Notes: a model not told the origin generated them from the letters alone. Numbered from the stretch's first letter, positions 1-11,640 are shown. The stretch is DNA of 64,000 nucleotides from Saxidomus purpurata (GCA_022818135.1 JAFMSR010000017.1:1436002-1500001); one strand, 5' to 3'. A program made the numbers and translations.

Positions 1-1943
1 TCTGAATTCTATATGACGTTTTGCATGCAAACTGGATACAAGATAGAACTGCTTATATAATTGCTTGCGCTTTACTTACAAAGCAGGTCAAAGAGCTGCG
101 TATGCTGTCATTAGTCTAATGACTCTTGTGTTTAAGGCTCTCAATCAAATTCAAAGATGACAGTATTGGCCCTTTATACACAAGTTTATATATAATAACA
201 TTTTTTCTGAGCACTGATGTCTCATTACTCTCTGGACGACGGTTAATATCACTCTTTACCCCGGTGCCATTTTACATGTAAATGGCCAATCGATCGTTTG
301 CACGTGAAGTAGTCATGGTAACTTGAAATAGTAATGGCTATATTCAGAAACGGTTCAGGACTCAAACTTGACTAAGGAAGGGACCGTTAGACAGATCTGA
401 TTGGCCAGTGAAAACTTAAAGCAATAAATCACTATGTTCTTCATCTGAAAGTAATTTGAAATATTGATACGCTTGCCTGCACATTGCTTGAATGTACTAT
501 TTCCATTTCGTAATTATCTAATATATAGGTACAGGAAAAGTATTGATGTAAAGCATCAAAGACGCGGCAAAATGACTTATAATGAGGAAAATAATAACAC
601 CAGGTACTACATAAATGGTATTCTGTGATAATTTGCTTCATAAAAACACGTCCTTTCCTCCGCTACATTTCAACAAATATGGCGGCTGGCCTACAGTATT
701 CCGCAGCTTAATAAAAACAATAATACTACTTTATATAGGAAACAATTTACATACTGTGACCCCTTAACTATTTGCGCGGAAAAACAGCTGTCACTTCATT
801 AATGCGTTAAAGTATTCGGTATACATTGTAAAGTTACAGTAACAACACATGAAGTCTTTAATATCCACCAACTAATTAACCAAGTATCGTGAGATATATG
901 ATTACAAAGTTCAGAAACTTTTAATCAGAAAAGGTAAATGGGATAAAAATCAAAGCAAAATGAGAATTTTATGAATGGGCACCAAAAATGGTGAACTTTT
1001 ACCGTCTAGATTTTCAAATAACCAGATATGTAATCAGCCATTACCGTATTGTTTATACCTAAACTTAATTTTACATTGTCATTATCCTTATTAGTCTGAT
1101 ATGAATTATGATTTTTATGAATATTTGCAGACAAACATTTAAAAGGTGGTTTTAAAGCTGAAAACGATAAGAAAAAACAGAGAGAAAAAATATTTAAAAA
1201 TGGGGTTTGACCTGGATTTGAACACGAGTCGTAAAATAATACGGCCATCGACGTATCCACTACACCACGAAGACTGACGTGAAACACTTGGTTAAAAATA
1301 AGCTGATTTTATATTGTATATAAGGGATAAGTCGTTTTCGTGAAAAATGATTTAAAATAGCGTGCATTTCCTCTCTCTAAAGTGAATTTTATTTTACGCT
1401 TTTGTTGAAAATGGTTTTATAAAAAGCAGAACTTTTTTTAGGAAGAGTTCAACTTCAAAGACATCTTTTTAGAAACAGACACAAAACGATCGCCCCTTCC
1501 ACATCAAATCAGTTGGGAGCATATCATATAGACGCGGCCCCGCGTCAAATATACATGCATTACTTTCTGCAAACAGCGAAAAGAAATTTAAGTCAAAATT
1601 TTGTAGTAAACCCATACATTTGGACCACAGGTTCGGGGTGGGGGTGTGGGTACAGATGATGTCATTCGAGTATAACACAGTCACTTCATGTCTAGCGCGC
1701 AGCAAAAGTTTACGGTAAATACCGAAAGCATCGTAATTTGTTTTTGTGGCAATTACTTTCATGCACTTTATGTGTTAAATATAATTTTACAGTATTTTCA
1801 TATCCAGTCTGTGTTTGTTTGATATATGTAGCTTATTTCAACAATGAACACCTTATGCTTAGCTGCGCATTGGTTGAATATATTACTGTCAACTTTATAA
1901 CTATTGAACATAATAATATACATGCCTTACTTACTTAAAACAG
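1..1943. other. No gene recognised (flank of WSC gene)
   Basis: AT-rich sequence with only short chance reading frames. Apart from the tRNA-like stretch at 1200-1275, I see no domain, splice-flanked exon or structured repeat. The first exons of the WSC gene (signal peptide) should lie here or further upstream, but I could not identify them. Confidence 0.5.
1200..1275 (-). repeat. tRNA-like pseudogene / degenerate SINE head
   Basis: Read on the minus strand this has a Pol III box A-like stretch (TGGTGTAGTGGATA) and a box B-like stretch (GTTCAAATCC) at tRNA spacing. I could not form a full cloverleaf with matching acceptor ends, so a working tRNA is unlikely. It is more probably a tRNA pseudogene or the head of an old tRNA-derived SINE. 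Confidence 0.4.
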
Positions 1944-2104
1944 TGAAAGGAGATTTAAGTCGAGAATGTGAAGAAGTCCAGTCTGTTTGGGACATATTTT
2001 CGGGGGGAAACAGACACACACAAATGGAGACCATCGAGAATAACACAGCCATTTCATGTTTAGAGCGCTGCAAAAAAATACAGCTTGGAATCGCTGGAGT
2101 ACAG
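1944..2104 (+). CDS. WSC-domain protein, exon: first half of a WSC domain
   Basis: Internal exon of a multi-WSC-domain protein, a cysteine-rich putative carbohydrate-binding module found in cell-surface and secreted proteins. The frame ends with ...TAISCLERCKKIQLGIAGVQ, matching the C-x3-C and 'aGvQ' part of the domain. It stops at a GT donor (2105) in phase 0, and the next exon at 3280 resumes in phase 0 with NNRCYCGD, giving the usual '..VQ-NN-CyCG' junction. The start at 1944 follows a CAG acceptor and gives the phase-1 entry expected of this module; CAG at 1979-1981 is an alternative but has the wrong phase. The first conserved GCY motif of the domain is weak here. No signal peptide or membrane segment is visible. 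Domain call is firm; the exon start is less certain. Confidence 0.68.
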
Positions 2105-2641
2105 GTATAACTTTGTTATGTATAAATATGGATACATTTTCAAGTCAATTTCAGTAAATCTTGGTTTTATTTATTCGTATTATTTTTACTAATATCTGTC
2201 ACTACATTTCTTACGAGTACTTATCGCTTTGACAAATAATGTAACTGCAATAAATGCAACTTGTATTTGGTTACAGTAAGAGATGGTTGAAAGTGATGGA
2301 CAGTATTTATATAATCTGAAAGTGACAGTATAAAAATGCACCGTATGTACTGAAAAGCTTATTTACTGAAATAAGATACATGTTTACGCGATCTTCCATA
2401 AAATCATTAATATTGATATGCAATATGCGATATTTCTATTGTTTTCTAAAGTCTGTTTCACTCAACAAACAAGTTAACATCGCTCTTTCAGTGGATATCT
2501 ACTACACATTGTTAAATATACTTAAGTAGGCTTCTATCGGAACTTCTATACCTCGACTTCTTTCAATTTTTTTATAAATCAAATTTTTCAACGTCCCTGA
2601 CCGAATGTAAATGTTGTAACATTTTACTATGAAAAAACACT

Positions 2642-2743
2642 ATTACAAAAAAAAATTTTTTTTTTTTTTTTTTAAAAAAAAAAATTTTAAAAAAAAAAAA
2701 TTTTTTTTCCCCCCCTTTTTTTTTTTAAAAAAAAAAAAAAAAT
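2642..2743. other. Alternating A/T/C homopolymer block (probable consensus error)
   Basis: About 100 bases made almost only of long runs of A, T and C within an intron of the WSC gene. This looks like unresolved long-read consensus rather than ordinary sequence. The rest of the intron (2105-3279) shows nothing recognisable. Confidence 0.6.
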
Positions 2744-3279
2744 AAGAGTGCAATCGCATCACAAGTTTTAGTTGTATGTACGTTTTAATTTTATTGTGAT
2801 AACACTATTATATATCATATGTTATTCGGGTATTTTAAAGTGGTATATTATACATGTAGGTAATTGATCTTGAATAGCGTCAGTAGAGAAACTCAATCTT
2901 GTTACGTGCTTACAAGAAAAACCTACCTGCTTTAATATCAAAACCTGTTTATGACAAAATTATAGTGCAGTCTATTGATAGAATTACATCACAAACTTAC
3001 GTCATGGGTTATACTTGTACATGTAGCTGCCCAAATGCACTACTCTACTGGTACTTTTTAATACGACATGAAATTGTCGTGGAAGATACAACTATAGCGA
3101 TTAAATGAAAATGCATAGCATATATGTATGAAACTACCATTATTTGAACCCGTGAATAAAGTAATGTCACCAGTTATGTAAACCAATGACATGAGTCTGA
3201 CTTCCACCATTATATTGTAGTTAACATCTCTACCAAGTTTATCCATACATGCATTTTTCTTTCAATACTGATGCATAAG

Positions 3280-3406
3280 AATAACCGTTGCTATTGTGGA
3301 GACCATGTCAACATTGGTAAAAGAGGTAGATGTAACACCAGATGTCCTGGAGACAAGGCAGAAGTTTGCGGTGGGCTTCACAGTATATCTGTTGTTTTCA
3401 CAAATG
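3280..3406 (+). CDS. WSC-domain protein, exon: second half of first WSC domain
   Basis: This exon follows an AG acceptor at 3278-3279 and ends at GT 3407. It encodes NNRCYCGDHVN..., then RCNTRCPGDKAEVCGG and HSISVVFTN. This is the C-terminal half of a WSC domain: the CyCG motif, the C-x3-C-PG pair and the CGG turn before the last strand. It enters in phase 0, matching the donor at 2104, and leaves in phase 1, matching the acceptor at 3577 (the split codon becomes Ala). The clean phase agreement with both neighbours makes this one of the best-supported exons in the window. Confidence 0.82.
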
Positions 3407-3576
3407 GTATGTAGTTGCGACCTTTTAAAATATCCGTTTTGACGATATAAGCGATTTATCTAGTTTGTTGTAAGAAATTCTTAAACATAGAATGGTACAT
3501 GTATATGTAGAACTTCATTTATTAATTATGACTGCTTGCTATTCAGTCAAAATATGTCACTTCCTGTTTAACACAG

Positions 3577-3716
3577 CTTCACAACCGCATGGGTACATAG
3601 GATGTTACCGCGAAAACTCAATGGTACAGATACTTGGTCAACGATACGCTGGAAATTCTGGCAAATATTGTATCCGTTTTTGTATGTCCAGGAGCTATAG
3701 ATATGCTGGTACTAAG
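3577..3716 (+). CDS. WSC-domain protein, exon: first half of second WSC domain
   Basis: This exon is bounded by a CACAG acceptor and a GTAAGG donor. It encodes SQPHGYIGCYRENSMVQILG and, further on, CIRFCMSRSYRYAGTK. The GYIGCYR start, C-x3-C pair and YAG motif are the classic N-terminal half of a WSC domain. Entry is phase 1 (shared codon with 3406) and exit is phase 0, so it repeats the layout of the first domain. It joins the exon at 6140 across a 2.4-kb intron. Confidence 0.85.
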
Positions 3717-6139
3717 GTAAGGATGGAACAAACAGTTCTTTCCACGCTCAAGATACTCTTCACAAATCAACTGATATTTAAACTTTTATAAAGAACCTAC
3801 TGACATCAAGTGTCCTTGTGAATTGTGTATAGAAGACACGACGAATATTTCAATGGTTTTATGCACTAATAAAACGTAATTTATAACCATTAATAATTTG
3901 CAAAGACCATGCTCTTTCCCTTAAAAGAACTAGACTGGTTTGAAACCAATGTAAATAGCCAAAGACATATCAAAAGTATCTGATATAGCTTACCAGTATC
4001 GAATATGTTGTAAATTAAACGAACAGACAAAAAGGTATATCGTACATACGTAAACTGCTTAGATAGACGATTTACAATGGAATTTATCCTACCATTACTG
4101 CTTTATTTGTACAAAACTGGCCTGTCGTAAACATGGGTTTATACGGAGTTTACACGACACGGCAACGGCCTGCCATACTGACATTCTTTTTTTATCCGCC
4201 ATTTTTAAACTTTAAATCGGCTATAAAAGTGATTTCAAAACGCTACAACTCATTTCAATGTGCCATTTTATAGCTAGTATTAATATTGTCATTATGTACA
4301 AAAATAATGACAAGTCTTAAATCATTTAGGACAGCTTTACGAAAAGATTTCCTCACTGGCCTTAGCAACAGCTGATGGCGGACTAAATTCATGGCCTAGT
4401 TTGTCGGTCATGAATTACATGTAAACAAATATTGATTAAAATGCTGACACAATAGAATGCAAACATGAGTTTTCTTTTGTATAATTATTTAATTTTTAAC
4501 ATCAACAAAATGTCATTTTCAGAATACATAAATAGATCTAATCATGAATATGTCTTAATTAAGAAAATGCTGTCTTATTGTTAAAATTAATTTTTCCACT
4601 ATTTTTTATCTTTCTCTGTTTGGCAAAATATACAGTTAATGTATCTGAATTTAACTAGAATGAACTAGAACTGGGACGAAAATTGAATGTATGTGCAACG
4701 TAACATCCATGATGTTGCAAGTTTGTGTAAATTTATTTAATTCCTGAAAAACTGCTAATATTTAAGAAAAATGCGTGCTTCAACTTCTGATAAACCACTG
4801 TTGTTGAACTAAAAGGGTTTATCTCCATACATCACAAACATAAACCAGAACTAATAAATATTTGGCCATTTTTAGTCATAAAAGTCACTCATAAGCTCAT
4901 GTGTCTTACTTCTTTCCTATAATTTTCAACTGAGAAATGAATACACCTACAGTACAGCTTATCATATGATAGGTGAAATTATCAACAAGTTAGCCTATTG
5001 AAATATATTTTTTGTCACTGGAAGGATTGGGGTTTGTCAGTATTGGAAGACCTTTCTTTTAATATGATATTGTACTATATTGTTTATTTGAGTCATTCAG
5101 TTACTGAGTCAATCATTCCATCAGGAAACATGTGGTCCAGAAACTCCTGGATGACAGTATTTCTTGAATAAAAGCTATGTATCCCTGCTATCCGAAATCT
5201 ATCATTGCATACAGTTTTTATCCTTGTATCTCTTTTACGAATGACTCAAAATTCATATTTGAATCTATGATCAACTTGTTTTTTGCAACTTGTTTTTTGC
5301 TCCAGTCCATCTCTTTAAATAAGAGTCCTGTTTCCAAAGAGAAACAAATGATGTTTGAATATTCTATCAGCAACTGTTCTCTGCAGGTCTCTGCCCAAGC
5401 AATCACAACCATTACCAGACCAACCGAGTCAGTATCAAGCAACTAAGCACGTACATGACATTTCTATTTACCACAGTCAGCTCCAGTCCAGGATCAAGTT
5501 CAACCACACCCAAACCACTCGCATTTATAGCACATATTATACAGTTTTATAGTGCTGTCTTCAATGTTTAAAATTTCCATATTTATAACTGAAATCGTCA
5601 GTAATCGTGGTTATCACCTGAATAGCCTACAACTGGGTTAAAATCAAGTATTTTCAGTGAACATTTCCTCGTCATCACTGTTCATGACACATGTTGTGTT
5701 GACTGACGTCACTTATGACTATCGCAGAAATTAAAAAGCATACAAGTATCTACAGTATAGTTTATCTCGTTCAGTTTAGAATAGCTTAAAATAACGGTTT
5801 TAGGTGTTGAGCATTTTAAGTTTTATTTTTGCATGTTGTTTCACTCCAGTCTAACACGGACGTGTTTGTGTAGTGTATTAACATGATCCAAATAAATGTT
5901 TAACTGGGTTATGTTGTAATGTATTCATGCGTGTCATAGCGACAGACAGTTTTAAAGCTGGAATTTAATCTTAATTTAAACGAAAACGAAAAGAAATTGT
6001 TTTGGTAAATGGTAGGATTAAAAGAATATTAGGTTACCGTCTTATAAGACAGTAATCTAATATTCTCTATTTACTCACTGTGGATATTTGAAACGGACAC
6101 CTCTTTGCGATGTCAATTAACTGTTGTCTCGTTATTCAG
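3717..6139. other. Intron of WSC gene, nothing else recognised
   Basis: No repeat family, splice-flanked exon or RNA gene was recognised. A 70-residue reading frame on the minus strand at 5218-5442 has no homology I can name and no clear splice context, so it is not annotated as a gene. Confidence 0.5.
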
Positions 6140-6272
6140 AGGAAAGAGTGTAAATGTGGTAACAGTAGCATTATGGGTGACAAAACAGAGGCTGCATGTA
6201 CGATTCGATGTCCGGGGAACTTGGAAGAAATTTGTGGAAGCAAAGACAGAATATCACTGTATGACACATCTA
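6140..6272 (+). CDS. WSC-domain protein, exon: second half of second WSC domain
   Basis: After the acceptor TTATTCAG the frame reads RKECKCGNSSIMGDKTEAAC, then TIRCPGNLEEICGSKDRISL and YDTSS, ending at donor GTATGT in phase 1. It is the C-terminal half of a WSC domain (C-x-CG, C-x3-C-PG, CG turn). The phase-0 entry matches the donor at 3716. At least two complete domains are therefore encoded in this window. The phase-1 exit means at least one more exon must follow downstream; none is visible before the repeat tract and gap, so the 3' end of the gene is missing. Confidence 0.8.
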
Positions 6273-6289
6273 GTATGTAGGCACATTTA

Positions 6290-7075
6290 AGATTTTAGAG
6301 GTCTTAATTTCAATAAGAGATGTCTCCAAATAATTATAGGGCGCAATTATTCTGATAATGAGGTGTTTTAATATCTTGAGAGCTCTCTTATTCAAGTTTT
6401 GATAACAAAAGTTAACTTAAAGCGTGCAATTAATTAATTGTAGACATCTCCAATTCAATTGAAGATATTAACAATTAAAGTGTAATTCAGCTGTTTTACA
6501 TTTGTAAGAGCTCCACAATTCATTAAGAGAGGTCTTTAATTGAATTTTACCGCGCTTCAATATTGTTAATCGCATCCATCAACCTCGAAGTAATAGAGAG
6601 CTCTCAAATGAAACAATAGAAGCGCGATACAATTCAATTATAGACCTCTCAAAATCTGTTGTTGATATCATGAATTCATTTCTTGCGTGCTGTAAAACAA
6701 TTATAGAGGTCTCCAATTCAGAAGAATACTCTTCAATTGAATTATAGATACCTCCAAATCAATGGATTTAAATCGCGCTACAAACTAATTCTTGAAGTCT
6801 TTAATTGATTTATAGACCTCTTCAGCTATTTTACAGAGATGTCCATATATTGAAGGACATCCTCAAATAATTGTCTATATGTAGATTTGATATGAATTCA
6901 AGATATGTAACATTGAATTTCACCGCACTCAAAATGATTTTGAGAGGTCTCTATTGAAATCAAAACCTCACTAAATTAATTTGTTGAGAGCTATAAAACA
7001 ATTACAGAGGTCTTCAAATCAATTAGAAACCTCTTCAATTCAATTACAGAGCTGTTAAAAACAGTTGAAATATAC
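6290..7075. repeat. Degenerate tract of AATTCAATT / GAGGTCTC repeats
   Basis: The stretch is filled by imperfect, alternately oriented copies of a short motif, roughly 'agaggtctccaattcaatt' and its complement, at irregular spacing. It looks like a decayed minisatellite or palindromic repeat in the 3' part of the WSC gene. No exon was found in it. Confidence 0.6.
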
Positions 7076-7083
7076 CTTAATTT

Positions 7084-7786
7084 TTAGCTCACCTGGCTTT
7101 GCTAGGGTGAGCTTTTCTAATGGATGATTGTCTTTCGGCCGTCATCCGTCGTACGTCAACATTTTGATTCAAACGACATCTCCTCTGAAACCACTAGGCC
7201 AATGTTAATGAAACTAGGCAGGGATGTTCTTTGCATGAAGCTCTACCAAAATTGCTCAAAGAATTCCATTCCATGCAGAACTCTGGTTGCTTTGGCAAAA
7301 AATAGGAAAAACTTTAAAGAACTTCTTCTCTGAAACCAGATAGCCTAGAGCTTAGATAGTTTGCATGTAGCATTGTCTAGTGGATCTCTACCAAGTTTGT
7401 TCAAGTTATAAACCCCGGGTCAAAATTGACCCCGCGAGGGTGGTCACTTAGTTTTACATAGGTTTATATAGGAAAAACTTTAAAAATCTTCTTCTGTGAA
7501 ACCACAAGGCACAGAGCTTAGATATTTGGCATGTAGCATTGTCTAGTAGACCTCTACCAAGATTGTTAAAAGTTTGACCCCGGATCAAAACTGACACCGC
7601 CCGGGGGTCACTTGGTTTTACAAAGACTTATATTGGAAAACCTTTTAAAATCTTCTTCTCTGAATCCACATGGCCTAGAGCTTAGATATTTGGCCTGTAC
7701 CATTGTCTAGGAGACCTCTACCAAGTTTGTTCAAATCATGACCCCTGGGTCAAAACTGATCCAGCCCGGGGGCTCTTGATTTTACA
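7084..7786 (+). repeat. Dispersed bivalve-type repeat with ~165-bp internal units
   Basis: The repeat opens with a hairpin-like AGCTCACC...GGTGAGCT, then 'gtcttTCGGCCGTCATCCGTCG'-type sequence. About three diverged units follow, beginning with GGAAAAACTTTAAA near 7305, 7471 and 7635. Each contains 'gcttagatatttggcatgta', 'tctaccaagtttgttc' and 'gggtcaaaa.tga.cc'. The right end is lost in the assembly gap. I recognise the opening as a repeat common in bivalve genomes, but not its class. Confidence 0.6.
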
Positions 7787-8286
7787 NNNNNNNNNNNNNN
7801 NNNNNNNNNNNNNNNNNNNNNNNNNNNNNNNNNNNNNNNNNNNNNNNNNNNNNNNNNNNNNNNNNNNNNNNNNNNNNNNNNNNNNNNNNNNNNNNNNNNN
7901 NNNNNNNNNNNNNNNNNNNNNNNNNNNNNNNNNNNNNNNNNNNNNNNNNNNNNNNNNNNNNNNNNNNNNNNNNNNNNNNNNNNNNNNNNNNNNNNNNNNN
8001 NNNNNNNNNNNNNNNNNNNNNNNNNNNNNNNNNNNNNNNNNNNNNNNNNNNNNNNNNNNNNNNNNNNNNNNNNNNNNNNNNNNNNNNNNNNNNNNNNNNN
8101 NNNNNNNNNNNNNNNNNNNNNNNNNNNNNNNNNNNNNNNNNNNNNNNNNNNNNNNNNNNNNNNNNNNNNNNNNNNNNNNNNNNNNNNNNNNNNNNNNNNN
8201 NNNNNNNNNNNNNNNNNNNNNNNNNNNNNNNNNNNNNNNNNNNNNNNNNNNNNNNNNNNNNNNNNNNNNNNNNNNNNNNNNNNNNN
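7787..8286. other. Assembly gap (500 N)
   Basis: Exactly 500 N, a placeholder length rather than a measured size. The missing last exon of lectin copy A and the 3' exons of the WSC gene could lie here. Confidence 0.98.
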
Positions 8287-8671
8287 TTTGAAAATCATTT
8301 AACCGATTTATTGGGCATTTAATACAATGAAAGAGGATTGAAAGGTGTACATCATTCAGAACTATTCAAGGGAATTCATTGATACTCTAATCCCTTCCTG
8401 AACAGTTTGTCGCGAATATATAGCATCAATCAAAACGTTGGTACAGAACCTGCATAATTCATGACATAACACTAACTTTGTAGGTTCTCTTTGAATGACA
8501 AACATAAAGTAAGGTAAGTTAGAATGTCATTTTTCGAGATAAAACCCAGAGAACATTCGGACATTGTTGCATCATTAATGTAAAACTTGTAAGTCTACTA
8601 TTTCTAAATAAATATGCAAATGAAGTTTACATTATATGTGATATATTACACTGTGCTAATTAAAGTTTAAC

Positions 8672-8770
8672 CTGGATAGAAGCCTGTATACTCCGGGGAT
8701 TTCCCTGTATCTATCCATCGCCAGTCACCTTCTGTAACCTGGTCTGTGAGACCTAACCACCAGTAGTTCG
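8672..8770 (-). CDS. C-type lectin A, exon 4 (core of the CTLD)
   Basis: Minus-strand exon of 99 nt between acceptor TTGTTGCAG and donor GTTAAAC. It encodes NYWWLGLTDQVTEGDWRWID, then TGKSPEYTGFYPG. The WLGLTD and W-x-W-xD-TG blocks are the diagnostic centre of a C-type lectin-like domain. Entry phase (2 nt) fits exon 3 at 11550. Exit is phase 1, so a further exon carrying the Ca2+/sugar loop and last two cysteines must follow at lower coordinates; none is visible before the gap. The paralogous exon at 28133-28231 differs by one conservative Ser/Thr change. Confidence 0.85.
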
Positions 8771-8826
8771 CTGCAACAATGTAACATTTCATCTATATAG
8801 AATGTACACTGTTACATTGTCATATC

Positions 8827-9356
8827 CACAGACACTTGGAGTATGGAGTCCCAACCCGATTGGCCGGCATAATTTTTATCACTACAGTACATCTACGGGC
8901 ATACAGTAACCAGACATAAAGTTTTGTTGTTATCAAAGCATGTTCTAAAAATTCAATTTTTCACTAAAAAGCCTTATTATACACAAGATATAGATCTTTA
9001 CATAGTAAAAATCAAGACTATGCCGAGGTTGTCAACTCGTAATTAGAGGCAGAGAAGATAAGGTGTTGTCATGTATATCATCTTGAAGATAAATATATTC
9101 TTCATCGAAAGACACTGGTAACATGTATAATTATTGCACAACGGCTATAAAACGAGTTGATAACCTCGGCATAGTCTTGATTTTCACGATGTAAAGATTT
9201 ATAGCTTGTATATTATAAGGTTGTTTAGTAAAAACTTAAAATTTTAAAACATGCTTGAGAACCATACATTTTGTACGATTGCTGTATGGCCGTAGATGCA
9301 CCTTGTGATAAAATTATGCCGACCAGGGATCACTTACCATACTCCAAGTGTCTGTG
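8827..9356. mobile_element. Foldback MITE with ~200-bp inverted arms, 8-bp target duplication
   Basis: Left arm ~8827-9033 is the inverted repeat of ~9152-9356, with a ~118-bp loop. Both ends read CACAGACACTTGGAGTATGG into the element. It is flanked by the perfect direct repeat GTCATATC (8819-8826 and 9357-9364), an 8-bp target duplication. No reading frame, so non-autonomous. The long arms and 8-bp duplication fit hAT or Mutator-like elements. The terminal ...CACTTGG resembles the element at 22996-23510. Confidence 0.82.
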
Positions 9357-9454
9357 GTCATATCGTAATATAATTGTATTGTTTTACGGACTACCAAAGT
9401 CAGTTTCAGTTTTTTTTATAAAATATTATAATAAATATGTAACAATAATATCAT

Positions 9455-9600
9455 TAATAATGATTTAATAATAATAATAATAACAACAATAACAAGTATA
9501 TATATATTTATAATACTAATGAGTACTATTATTAATTACTATTATTATTATTATTATTATTATTATTATCATTATATAATAATTAGAAGTAGAATAATGA
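9455..9600. repeat. (AAT)n / (ATT)n microsatellite forming a hairpin
   Basis: Trinucleotide runs of AAT followed by ATT, so the tract is also self-complementary. Confidence 0.8.
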
Positions 9601-9639
9601 TAAGAATAATTAAATAACAAGCAAATTTGCTGAATTTAT

Positions 9640-11180
9640 ATCCCCGCTAAATGAAGCAAATAGCTGAAAAACTACAACTGGTAAGTTTATTGGTCTGTCT
9701 GCTTCCAAATCAAAAAGAACTTTTAAAAATTTGACCATCCTTCTTGGGCCTCATCTCTAAGGTGATTTGTTTTCTTCATGTTACAGTCATAAAGAGCTTA
9801 ATTGTTAAATTAAATCAGTAATACTATCAGACAACAAGAATTCTTAAGTTTCTATATAAGAATAATTATGTAAGAAAAGCACAACATCCCCTTAAGGGCC
9901 TCTTTTCTGTAAAAACCCAGTTTCTAAATTTCCCGTTGTTAGAGAATACAACGTTGATTATTTGTGCCAAACAAAATTGAACTCTGATAAGCCTTTTCAG
10001 AAAAAGAAGCATTTTAAAAATTTCACAACTTCATTGGGGCCTCACCTCTGAGGGGTATTTCATTTTTGTGCATCTTACAGTGATACAGAACTCAGTTGTT
10101 GTAAGTTAAATTAAGGTAGTGGATGTGTAATGAGTACTTCCTGTTTAATGACCATTTCAATGATTTGAAATACTTTGGATTTTATAGTTGTACCTATTTT
10201 GTACTGTGGCGCAGTGGTTAGAGCGTCTGCTTTGAGATCAAGAGGTCCTGAGTTCAATCCCCGAAGGAGCCAAATTTTTTTTCGTTATTTTTTCTTTTTC
10301 AGTTACAAATGTATCAAATTGGATAACATGAAAAAATATGCTATTTTACAAGGTTTGAGAACTGTATCTTAGTTTTACTTAATTTTATCAAGCTGTACAG
10401 TTACTTGAAAATGTAAAAATTGACCATGCTCATTTTTAAAAGTTCAATATCTCAAAAAGTAGACGGTAAAACATTTTCATTTTTCCTTATATATCAGTTA
10501 CCATATACTACTTATAAAAGTTTTATAATCAATAGTGATGCCCCTGCTACAGTTATGTATATTTACATGTGTGATATGTCTAGGGGCAAAATTAGGCAAA
10601 TTGTATACCCTAGTGTTTGGCATGATTGCATACGTCTTGTTACACATGCTAAGCTTGTAGAATTATAATACATCTTTTGTAATTCTACATTGCTTGTAAT
10701 ACATTTTGGAACCTAGAACAAAAATAAATGTAAATAAATACTTGCAAACATACCTATTTTAACTTTCAAGTTACTTTTAAATATTGTCAATATTTCTTAA
10801 GTGGGGGTAGGGCAACAAATAACTAAATTAATTTTTAATTAAACGGTAAAATGTCTTTAAATTTTGCACACTAGTCCGTTAACAGATGTAAATTATAAAG
10901 ATATTAAGTTTAATTTGTTTTGGAATAGTGTTCATTAGACCCCCACTACCTTAAATCACTACAGTACTATTATTTTCAGAAAACAAAAATTTCTAAGTTT
11001 CGAAAAAGAATATTTAAGAAAAGCGCTAAAGTGGCCTTATTTCTAAAAAAATAACTGCAGGGGTGGATATTGGAAAGAGTGATCATTAAATTATTTGAGC
11101 CAATTACAATTTAATTTTGATAACCGGTTTCAGAGAAATAGAATTTTAATGTTTTATATTGAATATAGAAGAAAATAACA
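9640..11180. repeat. Diverged repeat sequence in lectin A intron
   Basis: Two diverged copies of a block ('tgggcctcatctctaagg...tcttacagt' near 9748 and 'ggggcctcacctctgagggg...cttacagtga' near 10035) about 285-290 bp apart suggest an old tandem or dispersed repeat. The block is absent from lectin copy B. No coding exon was seen. Confidence 0.4.
10203..10272 (+). repeat. tRNA-like pseudogene
   Basis: Contains TGGCGCAGTGGTTAGAGCG (D-arm/box A-like) and GAGTTCAATCC (box B-like), followed by CCGAAGGAGCC. The 3' side lacks a matching 5' acceptor strand, so it is not expected to be a working tRNA. It may be the remains of a SINE. Confidence 0.5.
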
Positions 11181-11370
11181 ATTAAAAGGTAATAACTCTG
11201 GAGATACTTATCCAATCTTAACGAAATTTGTGTGCGCCGCGGCATTATGCTATTGCCCACTTATTTTAAGTTTCATGAAATTCTAGCCATTGGCTCTTGA
11301 GTTATGACTCCGGACGGACGGACAGACGGACAACGCAAAAACAATATCCCTCCGCCTTTGGCGGGGAATA
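11180..11370 (+). repeat. Dispersed repeat with gacggacggacagacggac tail
   Basis: Contains 'gtgcgccgcggcattatgct', 'ttcttgagttatgac'-type sequence and GGACGGACGGACAGACGGAC, followed by a CCTCCGCC...GGCGGGG hairpin. The same unit is at 28500-28680 in copy B. A related tail occurs near 18760. Confidence 0.6.
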
Positions 11371-11549
11371 ATTATAATATTTAATTTAGTGATATTTATA
11401 ATAATATTATATAAATAGTTATAATAATAATAGTAGACAGTAGTAGGATAATCATTATTTTTATCATGAAAGTAAATATTTATCATCAACTGCACGTGAG
11501 AAACTGGAAACTGTCTTTAAAGTATCATTGTCAATGAAAATGTACTTAC

Positions 11550-11640
11550 GTTGGTAACGACGAAGCATATCTCGTAGAAATGTGTTTTCCCGCTCATTGT
11601 TCACGTGTACCAACACTGCGTCAAACTGAGCACAGAATCG
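11550..11640 (-). CDS. C-type lectin A, exon 3
   Basis: 91-nt exon with acceptor GCCCTACAG and donor GTAAGT. It encodes RFCAQFDAVLVHVNNERENT, then FLRDMLRRYQ, the alpha-helix 2 region of a CTLD (f-C-x3-xAxLV-x-VNNxxEN-FL). Phase 0 in and phase 1 out, joining exons 2 and 4 correctly. The 50 bases below this exon are the last sequence matched by copy B before its gap, so copy B's exon 3 is probably inside that gap. Confidence 0.85.

Larger units (their letters stand above)
8287..11640. repeat. Segmental duplication, copy A (lectin exon 3-4 region)
   Basis: From the gap edge rightwards this segment matches 27748-29705 in order and orientation: the 'tttgaaaatcatttaacc' start, lectin exon 4, the left arm of a foldback element, the 'gcgccgcggcattatgct' repeat and the sequence just before exon 3. 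Copy A alone has the complete foldback (8827-9356) and about 1.8 kb more sequence up to 11180. Copy B alone has an hAT-like insertion. Confidence 0.8.

Noticed and set aside
5218..5442. 74-codon minus-strand frame with a soluble-protein look
   Set aside because: No recognisable family, no ATG context or convincing splice sites, and it lies in an intron of the WSC gene.
7750..8298. Long reading frames spanning the N blocks (also 29495-30379)
   Set aside because: They consist almost wholly of N and carry no information.
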